Shown piece by piece: positions 7,903-15,222 of a stretch of DNA of 44,757 nucleotides; within the stretch, counting starts at the first letter, position 1; every line of letters begins with the position of its first letter. Below the pieces are notes generated by a model that saw only the letters and a program-made list of their open reading frames with translations, was not told where the DNA came from and ran no database searches. The translations under genes were made by a program, and so were the position numbers. The stretch lies in NCBI GenBank assembly GCA_035326025.1, contig DAOKYT010000017.1:1-44757 (forward strand), read 5' to 3'. The stretch is from Amarobacter sp035326025. GTDB lineage: Bacteria; Chloroflexota; Dehalococcoidia; Tepidiformales; Tepidiformaceae.

Positions 7903-7935
7903 GGAGCGAGCCGGGCGCCCCGGGCCGCTCGTTCC
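7903..7935. terminator. Bidirectional hairpin between convergent genes
   Basis: GGAGCGAG / CTCGTTCC (8 bp with one G-U) encloses a second GC-rich helix (CCGGG / CCCGG). It lies in the 49-bp gap between the convergent dehydratase and ferredoxin genes. Confidence 0.6.
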
Positions 7936-7943
7936 GGCCTTGC

Positions 7944-8450
7944 CTACGTGACCCGCAGCGCCTCGCGTGCGGCGGTCACGATCTTCTGCTCCTCCGGCGT
8001 GAGCTCGCTCCAGTCCTTCAGCACCTCGTCCTTCAGCGGGAAGATGTGGATGGCGTCCCATCCGCAGACATCCTCACAGAGGCGGCAGCCCGTGCACTTC
8101 TTCTCGTCGACCGTGCTCACGCCGAAGAAGTCATCGATGCGGTCGGAATGCTGCAGGCTGAGTGCATCGAACGGGCAAATGTTGATGCACAGCTCGCAGC
8201 CGGAGCCGATGCACTTCTCCTCGATGACCACGGCCTTTGGCCACTCATGCTTCTTCACGGCCCGGCAAACGTTCCCGAACGTGTCGAGGATGGCCTCGGG
8301 CGGGCAGACGATTCCGCAGGCGCCGCAGTCGATGCAGAGCGTCGGGTCGATGACGTGGAGCGCGTTGCGCTCACCGGTGATGGCGTTGGTGGGACAGCGC
8401 TTCGTGCAGGCGGTACATCCGATGCACGTTTCGACGATCGAATAGGCCAA
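7944..8450 (-). CDS. Ferredoxin-like protein with four Fe-S cluster motifs
   Basis: 168 residues from a TTG at 8450 preceded by GAGGG; a GTG at 8483 would add 11 residues. Four cysteine motifs are visible: 'CIGCTACTKRCP', 'CIDCGACGIVCP', 'CIGSGCELCINICP' (a CX4CX2CX3CP variant) and 'CTGCRLCEDVCG'. Each should bind a [4Fe-4S] cluster, giving an electron wire of up to four clusters. The third motif has a two-residue insertion and the fourth lacks the closing proline. It is the last gene of a minus-strand series (nitroreductase, SelW-like, hydrolase, ferredoxin). Its electron partner is unknown. Confidence 0.9.
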   Translation of the reverse strand: MAYSIVETCIGCTACTKRCPTNAITGERNALHVIDPTLCIDCGACGIVCPPEAILDTFGNVCRAVKKHEWPKAVVIEEKCIGSGCELCINICPFDALSLQHSDRIDDFFGVSTVDEKKCTGCRLCEDVCGWDAIHIFPLKDEVLKDWSELTPEEQKIVTAAREALRVT

Positions 8451-8526
8451 GTGAAAACCCTCACAAGGGGTCGATGTGGGCACAGCATACCACGGCCCGC
8501 CCGGCTTTGGCGCCGCGGGTGTTGCC

Positions 8527-9291
8527 TCAGGAGAGCTTCAGGCCCGCCAGGAACTCCTCCACCGCGGCATTGAATGCCTCCGGCTGGTCGATGTTCGCCG
8601 CGTGGCCCGCACCGGGGATGACGACCCGCCTGGCACCCGGGATCTTGTTGACCATGTAGTCCGTCGCCCCGAGGAACGGCTCGTCGTTCGCGCCGACGAG
8701 CACCAGGGTGGGCACCGCGATCTGTTCGAGCGACTCGATGATCCGCGAATCGAACTGCGCGAGCATGCCGCGCGCCGCCTTCGCCAGGCCTGCGGCCGAC
8801 CGGTGCCGCGCGATGCGTACTTCCGCCCCCCGGCCGAGCGATTCAAGCCCCTTCGTCTCGAAGGCAACCGCCCGCGCTTCCGCGGTCCTGTTCCAGCCCT
8901 CGCGCCCGGCCGGGTTCTTGTACCCCGGTCCGGTATCGAACAGCATGAGCGCGTTCACCATCTCCGGATAACGCACGTTGAACGCCAGCGACATGTAGCC
9001 CCCGAGCGAGAGGCCACCGATGACCGCTTTCTCGATTCCCAGCTCGCGCAGGATCGCGGCCATGTCGCCGCAGGTCGCCTCCTCCGAGTACAGCGCCTGG
9101 TCGCCGGGGCTGTCGGACTCTCCGTGCCCGCGCATATCCCAGGTGATGACGCGGTAGCGGTCCTTCAGCGTTTCGATCTGGCGGGTCCACATCCGCGAAG
9201 TGGCGCCATAGCCGTGGCTGAGGAGCACGGCTGGCCCATTTCCCTGCACGTCGTAGTAGATGCGGACACCGTCGCGGTCGAGCATTGCCAT
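8527..9291 (-). CDS. Alpha/beta hydrolase
   Basis: 254 residues. Classic fold markers are 'LLSHGYGATSRMW' (oxyanion region), 'WDMRGHGESDSP', the nucleophile elbow 'GLSLGG', the acid in 'VGANDEPF' and the catalytic His in 'GAGHAANID'. This resembles 3-oxoadipate enol-lactonase, haloperoxidase-like and epoxide hydrolase-like enzymes; the substrate cannot be told from sequence. The start follows a near-perfect GGAGGTGA Shine-Dalgarno. A TAGAAT box at 9315-9320 may give it its own promoter inside the nitroreductase-SelW-hydrolase series. Confidence 0.9.
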   Translation of the reverse strand: MAMLDRDGVRIYYDVQGNGPAVLLSHGYGATSRMWTRQIETLKDRYRVITWDMRGHGESDSPGDQALYSEEATCGDMAAILRELGIEKAVIGGLSLGGYMSLAFNVRYPEMVNALMLFDTGPGYKNPAGREGWNRTAEARAVAFETKGLESLGRGAEVRIARHRSAAGLAKAARGMLAQFDSRIIESLEQIAVPTLVLVGANDEPFLGATDYMVNKIPGARRVVIPGAGHAANIDQPEAFNAAVEEFLAGLKLS

Positions 9292-9380
9292 CGGTCACCT
9301 CCGGAGATGGGCGCATTCTACGCGCGCCTCCGCCTGCGCGAACGCGGGCCGGCACCACCCCGGTGCACCGGCGGGGCCCC

Positions 9381-9632
9381 CTACTCGAGATAGCGGTTGA
9401 TGGCCTCCTTCAGCTCCCTGATCTCGGGGTAACGGCCCGCGGCCTTCTTGGAGAACACCAGGTCGCCGTTCACCACTACTTCGAACTGCCCGCCGCTCCC
9501 CGGCACCAGCGTCAGTCCCTTCGTGAAGTCCGCATAGGTTGAAAGCAGTTCTTGCGCCGTCCACGCGGCGCGTGCCGTGTAGTTTCACGGCACGCAATAG
9601 GTGATCGAGATAGCCAGCTTCCTCTCGCTCAT
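9381..9632 (-). CDS. SelW/Rdx-family selenoprotein (in-frame UGA = Sec16)
   Basis: 83 residues if the UGA at 9585-9587 is read as selenocysteine. The frame runs ATG (9632; AGGA upstream), 'MSERKLAISITYCVPU', UGA, 'NYTARAAWTAQELLSTYADF' and continues to TAG at 9381-9383. CXXU after the first beta strand is the redox motif of the thioredoxin-like Rdx family (SelW, SelT, SelH), and the remainder fits ('LTLVPGSGGQFEVVVNGDLV', 'KKAAGRYPEIRELKEAI'). A plausible bacterial SECIS hairpin starts 14 nt after the UGA. A purely ORF-based reading would split this gene or miss it. It lies 20 nt after the nitroreductase and is probably co-transcribed. It is probably a small thiol/selenol redox protein with unknown partner. 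Confidence 0.88.
9554..9571 (-). promoter_or_regulatory. Candidate bacterial SECIS hairpin in SelW-like gene
   Basis: Downstream of the UGA, GCGCCG / CGGCGC forms a perfect 6-bp stem around the loop CGTGGA. The loop GG is at +23/+24 after UGA, within the 16-37 nt window usual for bacterial SECIS elements. An overlapping 8-bp stem (GTGCCGTG / CACGGCAC) includes the UGA itself. Confidence 0.6.
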
Positions 9633-9652
9633 CTTTCGTTCCTCTCTCCTCA

Positions 9653-10294
9653 TCAGAGTCGCTTCGCGCCCCAGTGCTCCCAGTAGGTCACGTCCTCCAC
9701 CGGCTTGCGGGGCCCGCTGCCGAACGTCCCTTTCGGCCAGCCGACCGGGATCAGTGCTGCCGTCTCGACGCTCTCCGGGATCCCGAACAACTCGCGGATC
9801 TCCTTCTGGCGCCCGCGATGGACCGTGGTCAGCGCGGTCCCCAGGCCGAGCGCGCGAGCAGCGAGCATCAGGTTCTGCACCGCCGGGTAGATGCTCGAAC
9901 CAGACGTGATGTCGCCGTTGCCGGTCAGCGAGCAGGCAAGGATGAGCACGGGGACCTCGTGCAGGTGTTCCGCCAGGTACGTCGCGCTCTTCATCACTCG
10001 CTCGTTGCTCAGCCGTTCGTCCTCTGGAAGGTTCGCCCCGGCGCCGTATCCGCTCGCCATCATCTTCGACCAGCCCTCGTTGTACCACCCCTGGATCTTC
10101 TTCTTGTTCTCCGGGTCGGTGATGACCAGCCAGCGCCAGCCCTGGCGGTTGCCGCCGCTCGGCGCCCGGGTAGCCGCCCAGATGATCTTCTTGATGTACT
10201 CCTCGGGCACCGGGTCCGGTTTCAGCCGCCGCATCGCCCTTTGCGTCCCAATCACTTCGAAGAAGTCGCTGATCGCTACGACCGGTTCCGCCAT
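9653..10294 (-). CDS. Nitroreductase-family FMN oxidoreductase
   Basis: 213 residues from the ATG at 10294 (CAGGGGGATCGA upstream). Nitroreductase fold signs are 'IGTQRAMRRLKPDPVPEEYI' and 'AATRAPSGGNRQGWRW' (FMN phosphate and isoalloxazine contacts), then 'YPAVQNLMLAARALGLGTAL' and 'LIPVGWPKG'. These enzymes are flavin-dependent reductases or, in some branches, dehalogenases or ligand-modifying enzymes; the substrate is not evident. It precedes the SelW-like selenoprotein by 20 nt, an arrangement that suggests a shared redox role. TACGAT at 10325-10330 is a possible -10 element about 31 nt upstream. Confidence 0.9.
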   Translation of the reverse strand: MAEPVVAISDFFEVIGTQRAMRRLKPDPVPEEYIKKIIWAATRAPSGGNRQGWRWLVITDPENKKKIQGWYNEGWSKMMASGYGAGANLPEDERLSNERVMKSATYLAEHLHEVPVLILACSLTGNGDITSGSSIYPAVQNLMLAARALGLGTALTTVHRGRQKEIRELFGIPESVETAALIPVGWPKGTFGSGPRKPVEDVTYWEHWGAKRL

Positions 10295-10492
10295 TCGATC
10301 CCCCTGTCCAGGTTCGGTGCGGAAATCGTACGCGATGGCGTGAGGCCCTGCTGACTCACTCGAGACCGGTTGAATCCCGCGACGGCCGATTCCCGGGCAC
10401 ACGACTCCCCGCCCCCGCCGCGCCGGAGAGGGGTTCGGGGGGTTAGGGCGGACGCGACCCTACCCGGTGATTGCCCGCGGCGTGAGAGTCTA

Positions 10493-11065
10493 CTAACGCG
10501 GCGGGTAGTGCTCATTCGGTTCGCCCGTGCGCTCGTACAGGGCCTGCGGGCTCAGCGTCAGCCACTCTTCCGCGCAATCGAGGAAGACCGCCGCGTTCCG
10601 TTGGTGGGGACGAGCCTGGACGGCTGCTTCTCGTTCCGCCGGGCTTCTCGCGGCAAGGTCGAGGTTTTCATCCCGGCGCGGACTCTCCGCGTTGATGCGC
10701 TCGACGAATCCATCGATATCCGCCTGGGTGAGACGCTCTCCCGTTCGCGGAGATAATTCCACTCCGCGCCCACGGACACACTCGCCGAACGGCTCCCACG
10801 CCGGGTTGTAGACTGGGTCCGCCGCCCGTTCCTCCTCCGTCAGGTCCCGGTCATCCCACGTCTCGACCCGAAAGACACCGCGAGTACCGTCGATGAACTG
10901 GAACGATCTTCCCGGCGGAGGAGCATCTCGTTCGTCGGGGAACGGTGGCTTCGGTGGATCTTGCGCGAACATACCGGATGCAATCAGCACCCCGATTGCG
11001 AGTGTCACGGCCAAAGCAAGGACGCCTCCGCCCGTCAGGAACTTCCTTTGAGTCATCTTCATCAT
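10493..11065 (-). CDS. Exported hypothetical protein
   Basis: 190 residues, start 'MMKMTQRKFLTGGG' behind GAGG. Residues about 10-32 form a signal peptide or membrane anchor ('VLALAVTLAIGVLIASGMF'), followed by a proline-rich segment. The remainder is charged and hydrophilic with two cysteines ('FGECVRGRG', 'LDCAEEW') that could form a disulfide outside the cell. No family is recognised. A peptidase-like remnant lies 26 nt upstream on the same strand. The 198 bp between this gene and the nitroreductase start hold only the possible -10 element at 10325-10330 and GC-rich, G/C-run sequence. Confidence 0.7.
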   Translation of the reverse strand: MMKMTQRKFLTGGGVLALAVTLAIGVLIASGMFAQDPPKPPFPDERDAPPPGRSFQFIDGTRGVFRVETWDDRDLTEEERAADPVYNPAWEPFGECVRGRGVELSPRTGERLTQADIDGFVERINAESPRRDENLDLAARSPAEREAAVQARPHQRNAAVFLDCAEEWLTLSPQALYERTGEPNEHYPPR

Positions 11066-11091
11066 TCTCTGACCTCATTTCCCCGGGCGGA

Positions 11092-11352
11092 TCAGTCGAT
11101 CCCGGAGAGATACAGGTACCGGGCATCGGAATATCGACCGGTCACGGACTTCCCAGCGTAGTCGCTGGAGTTGTATCCACCGGCCGCGTTTTCGATGTGA
11201 AGGTGCGAAGCGGTTGCGCAGCCGGATGGCGGCGACTTACCCGCAAGATGAGACACCGTCGCGAGTGTCGCTCCGGGCAATGCGCTCCGGTCAATACCGG
11301 TGGCGCTGAATTTACCGTCAAGAAACCAGTAGCTTACTTTCGTGAGAAACAC
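11092..11352 (-). pseudogene. Remnant resembling the end of an M23/LytM peptidase
   Basis: 86 residues from a GTG at 11352 with no clear Shine-Dalgarno. The middle reads 'ATVSHLAGKSPPSGCATASH' then 'LHIENA', like the M23 pattern 'AHLS…G.STGPHLHFE', where HxH binds zinc. The first zinc-ligand block (HxxxD) of M23 enzymes is absent, and a TGA (11383-11385) closes the frame upstream. It is therefore more likely a decayed 3' end than a working peptidase, though a small real gene cannot be excluded. About 175 bp between it and the next gene hold nothing else recognised. Confidence 0.35.
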
Positions 11353-11516
11353 ACTTGCTGTCTGTGTCGTTCTCCGCCTTCCTCACGCTGGCCCCACGGC
11401 GGCTGCCTCCAACCGGGGTGGTCTTCGGATGGCGGGTACCGGTGCTGCCCCGCACACTGCGGCGTGGCCCCGTTGGGCATGCCAGGAGTCAGTCGTTCCG
11501 GCCGGATTCGCACGCC

Positions 11517-11522
11517 TATAAT
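11517..11522 (+). promoter_or_regulatory. -10 box TATAAT, leaderless start of first CoA-transferase
   Basis: TATAAT ends 7 nt before the ATG at 11530, so transcription should begin at or next to the start codon. No Shine-Dalgarno and no clear -35 box are present. Confidence 0.6.
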
Positions 11523-11529
11523 CCGCCTC

Positions 11530-12768
11530 ATGACCGACCTGCCCCTCTCCGGTATCCGCGTCTGCGACCTCACCTGGATCATCGCGGGCCCCACGGCGAC
11601 GCGCGTGCTGGCCGATTTCGGCGCCGAGGTCATCCGCGTCGAGCACGCCCAGGCCGTCGACCCCATCCGCCTCGGCCGCCCCATCAACGGCGAACGCACC
11701 ACCCTCAACAACTCGGGCTTCTTCAACTACTTCAACCGCAACAAAAAGAGCATCCTCCTCAACGTCCGCCATCCGCTCGGCATGGAACTCCTGCACAGGC
11801 TCATCGCGGTTAGCGACGTGGTGATCGAGAACTTCTCCAGCGGCGTGCTGGAATCCTGGGGGCTCGACTTCGAAGCCCAGCGCGCCATCAACCCGGGCAT
11901 CATCTATTGTTCCATCTCCGGCTTCGGCCACACTGGCCGCGACAGGCACTTCACCACCTGGGGCCCCACCGCCCAGGCGCTCAGCGGCCTCACGATCATG
12001 TCCGGCCTCCCCGGGAAGCCCCCTGCCGGCTGGGGCTACTCGTACCTGGACCACACGGCCGGCTTCTACGGCGCCATCGCCATCATGATGGCCCTCCACC
12101 ACCGCAACCGGACCGGGCAGGGCCAGCACATCGACATCTCCCAGGTCGAGACGGGCATGGTCCTCACCGGCCCCGCCGTCCTCGATTACACGGTAAACGG
12201 CCGCGGCTGGAGGCGGCCGGGGATGCCGCCCGGCAACCACGCCTGGGAACCCCGCATCGCCCCGCACAACACCTACCCGTGTGCCGGCGATGACCGCTGG
12301 ATCGCCATCGCCGTGCGGAACGACGCCGAATGGCAGGCGATGGTCCGGGCGATGGGCGAGCCCGCCTGGGCCACCGCCGCAAGGTTCGCCACGAACACAG
12401 GCCGCCTGGAGCACGAGGAAGACCTGGACGCTGGTATCGCCGCGTGGACCTCCGCTCGCGAAGACTACGCCGTGATGCGCGCGCTCCAGGCCGCGGGGGT
12501 GCCCGCGGGCGTCTGCCAGACCCCCGGGGACCGTGCCGAACGAGACGAGCAACTCCGGGCTCGCGGGTGGTGGCACACGATGCCACACGCCGAGCTGGGA
12601 GAGGCTTCGGAGTTCGATGGCGTCACGCCCCGCCTCTCGCTGACGCCCGGTACGCTCCGCACCGCCTCCCCGCTCCTCGGCGAACACACCGCCCACGTCA
12701 TGCTCGATATCCTCGGCCTCTCGCCGGAGGAGTACGCCGGGCACGAAGCCAGCGGGGTGTTCATGTGA
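11530..12768 (+). CDS. CaiB/BaiF family CoA-transferase (class III), likely catalytic subunit
   Basis: 412 residues. The start is set at the ATG behind TATAAT; the frame is open far upstream but without homology. Class III signs are 'LSGIRVCDLTWIIAGPTATR', 'ADFGAEVIRVEH', 'NRNKKSILLNVRHPLGMELL', 'VVIENFSSGVL' and 'SISGFGHTGRD'. The Asp in 'YLDHTAGFYGA' aligns with the family's catalytic Asp, which carries the acyl anhydride, and 'RTGQGQHIDIS' follows. It overlaps the next, related gene by 4 nt (ATGTGA type). Class III enzymes move CoA between carboxylic acids; the substrate is not readable. Confidence 0.93.
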   Translation: MTDLPLSGIRVCDLTWIIAGPTATRVLADFGAEVIRVEHAQAVDPIRLGRPINGERTTLNNSGFFNYFNRNKKSILLNVRHPLGMELLHRLIAVSDVVIENFSSGVLESWGLDFEAQRAINPGIIYCSISGFGHTGRDRHFTTWGPTAQALSGLTIMSGLPGKPPAGWGYSYLDHTAGFYGAIAIMMALHHRNRTGQGQHIDISQVETGMVLTGPAVLDYTVNGRGWRRPGMPPGNHAWEPRIAPHNTYPCAGDDRWIAIAVRNDAEWQAMVRAMGEPAWATAARFATNTGRLEHEEDLDAGIAAWTSAREDYAVMRALQAAGVPAGVCQTPGDRAERDEQLRARGWWHTMPHAELGEASEFDGVTPRLSLTPGTLRTASPLLGEHTAHVMLDILGLSPEEYAGHEASGVFM

Positions 12769-14036
12769 GCGGGCCCCTCGCCGGCCTCCGCGTCATCGAA
12801 CTCTGCGACCAGCTGGGCCAGCTCGCTGGAAAACTCCTCGCCGATATGGGCGCCGACGTCATCAAGGTCGAACCTCCCGGCGGTTCCACCGCCCGCGCCG
12901 TCGGCCCCTTCGTCGACGATATTCCTGGTCCCAACCGGTCGCTCAATTTCTGGTACCACAACACGAACAAGCGCTCCGTGGTGCTTGACCTCGAAGCCGC
13001 GACCGGCGCGGCGGCCTGGAAGGCCCTCGTGACCACCGCCGACATCGTCATCGAAGACCGCCCACCGGGTGCCCTCGACCGGCTCGGCCTCGGCCACCGG
13101 TCCCTCCTCTCCACGGGCGGAGCCCGGGGTGGTGCGGCTGCGGGGACTCCTCCCTCCTCCCTCCTCCCTCCTCCCTCCGCCCTCATCTGGTGCTCAATCA
13201 CCCCGTTCGGTCAGGATGGCCCCTGGGCCGACTACCAGGCGACCGACCTGACCGCACTGGCGCTCGGCGGACCGATGATGATGAACGGGTACGACCCCTC
13301 CGATGCAGAAGGGGCCCCGCCAATTCGCGGGCATGGCGACCATGCCTACAACACCGCCTGCCACTACGCCCTGCAGGGCATCCTGGCCGCCCTTCTCCAT
13401 CGCGACCGGACGGGGCGCGGCCAGCATGTCGATGCCTCGATGCACGAGGCGCTCAGCAGCACGACCGAGGTCGGTCTGCCCTACTGGTTCACGAAGCGCG
13501 TGAACGTCATTCGCCAGACGGGCCGCCATGCCGCCCCGGCCCGCTCCGAGCCGTGGCTCTACCTCGCCAATGACGATCGCCATGCGCTCATCTTTGGCAT
13601 CGGCCGCGACAATGCGAGCTGGAAGAAGATCAAGGAATGGTTCCAGTCCGAAGGCTTCGGCCTCCAGTTTGATGAGCCCCGCTTCGGCGAACCCGCCGTG
13701 AGGCAACCGGCCCGGGGCACGCCAGAGGCGGCCGAGATACTCGCCGAGGTCGGCCGCTTCATCGCTGCCCATACCGCCGACGAGGTCTATCGGGGCGGCC
13801 AGGAACGCCGCCAATCATGGGGCGTCGTCCGGGCTCCCGATGAGGCGCTCGGCGACCCCCACTGGGAGGACCGCGGGTTCTGGGTCGAGGTCACCGGAGA
13901 GGGGCGCGACGAGCCAGCCCGCATGCCGGGCGCCCCCTACCAGTTCAGTGAGACCCCATGGGAACTTCGGCGCCCGGCACCGAGGCTCGGCGAGCACACC
14001 GGCGAAGTGCTCAGCGAACTCGGCCTGCCCGTCTGA
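12765..14036 (+). CDS. CaiB/BaiF family CoA-transferase, likely non-catalytic partner subunit
   Basis: 423 residues from the GTG at 12765 overlapping the previous stop. Family signs: 'LAGLRVIELCDQLGQLAGKL', 'LADMGADVIKVEPPGGS', 'NTNKRSVVLDLEA', 'SITPFGQDGPWADYQATDL' and 'RTGRGQHVDASMHEAL'. At the position of the catalytic Asp of the upstream paralogue this protein has Tyr ('DHAYNTACHY'), suggesting it is an inactive partner in a heteromeric enzyme, as known for benzylsuccinate (BbsEF) and succinyl-CoA:malate (SmtAB) CoA-transferases. An insertion of about 20 residues ('TGGARGGAAAGTPPSSLLPP') interrupts the fold before 'LIWCSITPFG' and is partly encoded by a 7-bp tandem repeat (13147-13181). 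Confidence 0.9.
   Translation: MSGPLAGLRVIELCDQLGQLAGKLLADMGADVIKVEPPGGSTARAVGPFVDDIPGPNRSLNFWYHNTNKRSVVLDLEAATGAAAWKALVTTADIVIEDRPPGALDRLGLGHRSLLSTGGARGGAAAGTPPSSLLPPPSALIWCSITPFGQDGPWADYQATDLTALALGGPMMMNGYDPSDAEGAPPIRGHGDHAYNTACHYALQGILAALLHRDRTGRGQHVDASMHEALSSTTEVGLPYWFTKRVNVIRQTGRHAAPARSEPWLYLANDDRHALIFGIGRDNASWKKIKEWFQSEGFGLQFDEPRFGEPAVRQPARGTPEAAEILAEVGRFIAAHTADEVYRGGQERRQSWGVVRAPDEALGDPHWEDRGFWVEVTGEGRDEPARMPGAPYQFSETPWELRRPAPRLGEHTGEVLSELGLPV
13147..13181 (+). repeat. Heptamer tandem repeat (CTCCTCC)x4 plus one variant
   Basis: Four exact CTCCTCC units and a fifth, CTCCGCC, lie inside the coding region of the second CoA-transferase. Gain or loss of one 7-bp unit would shift the frame, so slippage could switch the gene off and on. 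As read here, the frame is open. Confidence 0.85.
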
Positions 14037-14148
14037 AACACGACTGTCACAACCGGGTAATGCTCTGTTCATCGTCACTGGCGAAGCTGTGGCTATCGGG
14101 CTTCGGCCCGACCAGGTGCCCCGTCCCCCTCAGGGCACGAATTCTGGC

Positions 14149-14182
14149 GGGCGGCCCGCCCCGCTGTCCCGGCGGGCCGCCC
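14149..14182 (+). terminator. Strong GC hairpin after CoA-transferase pair
   Basis: GGGCGGCCCGCC / GGCGGGCCGCCC, a perfect 12-bp stem with a 10-nt loop, lies 113 nt after the stop codon. It has no T-tract, as is common in high-GC genomes. The rest of the 309-bp gap to the next gene shows only a weak promoter candidate at 14274-14300. Confidence 0.55.
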
Positions 14183-14273
14183 CCACCCCGGCCAACAGTG
14201 ATACCTCGCATGGTGAACGTTTGGTAGCGGGGGGCTGACTCTAGGAATGAGCGGGCCTAATCTCGTTCTTGGC

Positions 14274-14300
14274 GAAACACAGCGTTCACCCCGCCGATAC
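14274..14300 (+). promoter_or_regulatory. Weak sigma-28-like promoter candidate
   Basis: GAAACACA, 11-nt spacer, GCCGATAC. The -10 half matches seven of eight FliA consensus bases, but the -35 half is poor and differs from the TCAAGATC used at the three good sites. Confidence 0.25.
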
Positions 14301-14345
14301 GCGAGCGTCATCGGTGGGCTCGAGACTGTTGTAGGGGTGAATCCG

Positions 14346-14543
14346 ATGAACGCAACGATACGACGGCTGCCTGGAAACGCATCGATCTATGAGCTGGTGC
14401 GCACCCGCCCGGGGGCGGCCGCCCGGCTCCAGGAGCTCGGGCTTTCGCGCGACGACATGGATCTCCGCCTCGGTGATGCGGCCCGCCGCACCGGCGTGAC
14501 CGTCGAGCGCATCGCCGAGGTGCTGGGTTCCAGCGCCGATTAG
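14346..14543 (+). CDS. Small DUF1858/DUF542-like helical protein
   Basis: 65 residues from the ATG at 14346, 5 nt after AGGGGTGA; an upstream in-frame ATG (14247) is less likely. The pattern 'SIYELVRTRPGAAARLQELG' then 'RLGDAARRTGVTVERIAEVL' matches the layout of small DUF1858 and RIC/ScdA N-terminal (DUF542) domains: a 'V..RYP....F...G' helix, a short cysteine-bearing loop, then 'L..A…G.....I'. The cysteines of those families are absent here ('LSRDDMDLRL' instead). It is probably a protein- or ligand-binding helical domain of unknown role. Confidence 0.6.
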   Translation: MNATIRRLPGNASIYELVRTRPGAAARLQELGLSRDDMDLRLGDAARRTGVTVERIAEVLGSSAD

Positions 14544-14563
14544 CCAGCGTCCCCGCTCCCCGT

Positions 14564-15199
14564 CTACGGGATCGATACCACCTGCCCGACCTGCAGCGGA
14601 CAATCCGGCGGCAAACCGTTGAGCGCGATGATGTCCGCAATCGACACGCCATAACTCGCGGCGATGTCCGCGCAGGTATCGCCTGACTTCACCGTGTACG
14701 TCTTCCCCCCGCCACTGCTACCGCTTCCGCTCGTGGCAGTCGCGGTTGCTCGCACGGTGGGGTTCGCCGTGAGCCCACCAGAGGCCGGCGTTGGCGTCGC
14801 CTCGGGAGCCGGTATGCGGAGCACGTCGCCGATCGCCAGCGTGTCGCAGACCGTCGGGTTGGCCCGGACCAGCGCATCGAGCGAAACGCCGTGCTCGGCC
14901 GCGATCTGCGAGCAGGTATCGCCGGACTTCACGGTGTAGCTCTTGCTGTTGGCCGCCGGCGTGTTCCCTGCCACGGGAGTCAGCTGCGAGCTCTCACCCC
15001 CAACCAGCGTGACCTGGTTCCCCTGGATCTTGTAGAGCGTGGGATTCTGCACGGGGGTCGAACTCGGAACCCGGGCCGGGTCGGTGATCCGTTCACCGTT
15101 GCCCTCCTCATCGGGGCTGCTCCCGCCACCACACGCCGTGGCAGCGACCGCCGCGAACAGGCCTCCCACGAGAAGCAGCACCGGGAACACGTTCCGCAT
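14564..15199 (-). CDS. LysM-repeat lipoprotein
   Basis: 211 residues from the ATG at 15199; an ATG at 15208 adds three residues. A signal peptide with lipobox ('VAATAC') is followed by a low-complexity linker and two LysM domains, each beginning 'YTVKSGDTC' ('SQIAAEHGVSLDALVRANPT', 'ADIAASYGVSIADIIALNGL'), separated by a Thr/Ser-rich linker. LysM binds peptidoglycan or chitin-like glycans. Each LysM domain has a conserved cysteine pair, suggesting disulfide-stabilised extracellular domains. It follows the M28 peptidase gene with a short gap and may be co-transcribed; TAGCAT 7 nt before the chosen ATG is a possible separate -10 box. Confidence 0.9.
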   Translation of the reverse strand: MRNVFPVLLLVGGLFAAVAATACGGGSSPDEEGNGERITDPARVPSSTPVQNPTLYKIQGNQVTLVGGESSQLTPVAGNTPAANSKSYTVKSGDTCSQIAAEHGVSLDALVRANPTVCDTLAIGDVLRIPAPEATPTPASGGLTANPTVRATATATSGSGSSGGGKTYTVKSGDTCADIAASYGVSIADIIALNGLPPDCPLQVGQVVSIP

Positions 15200-15222
15200 G
15201 AGTGCCATGCTAGGCAGCCCCC

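Noticed and set aside
9295..9597. A 100-codon minus-strand frame overlapping the SelW-like gene
   Set aside because: It is a frame-shifted shadow; the selenoprotein frame carries all family motifs.
11383..11385. In-frame TGA before the peptidase remnant as a third selenocysteine codon
   Set aside because: The sequence before the TGA has no protein-family likeness and no catalytic motif surrounds the codon.
11383..12744. A 453-codon minus-strand frame opposite the first CoA-transferase
   Set aside because: Its composition is that of an antisense shadow, and the plus-strand frame has clear CaiB homology.
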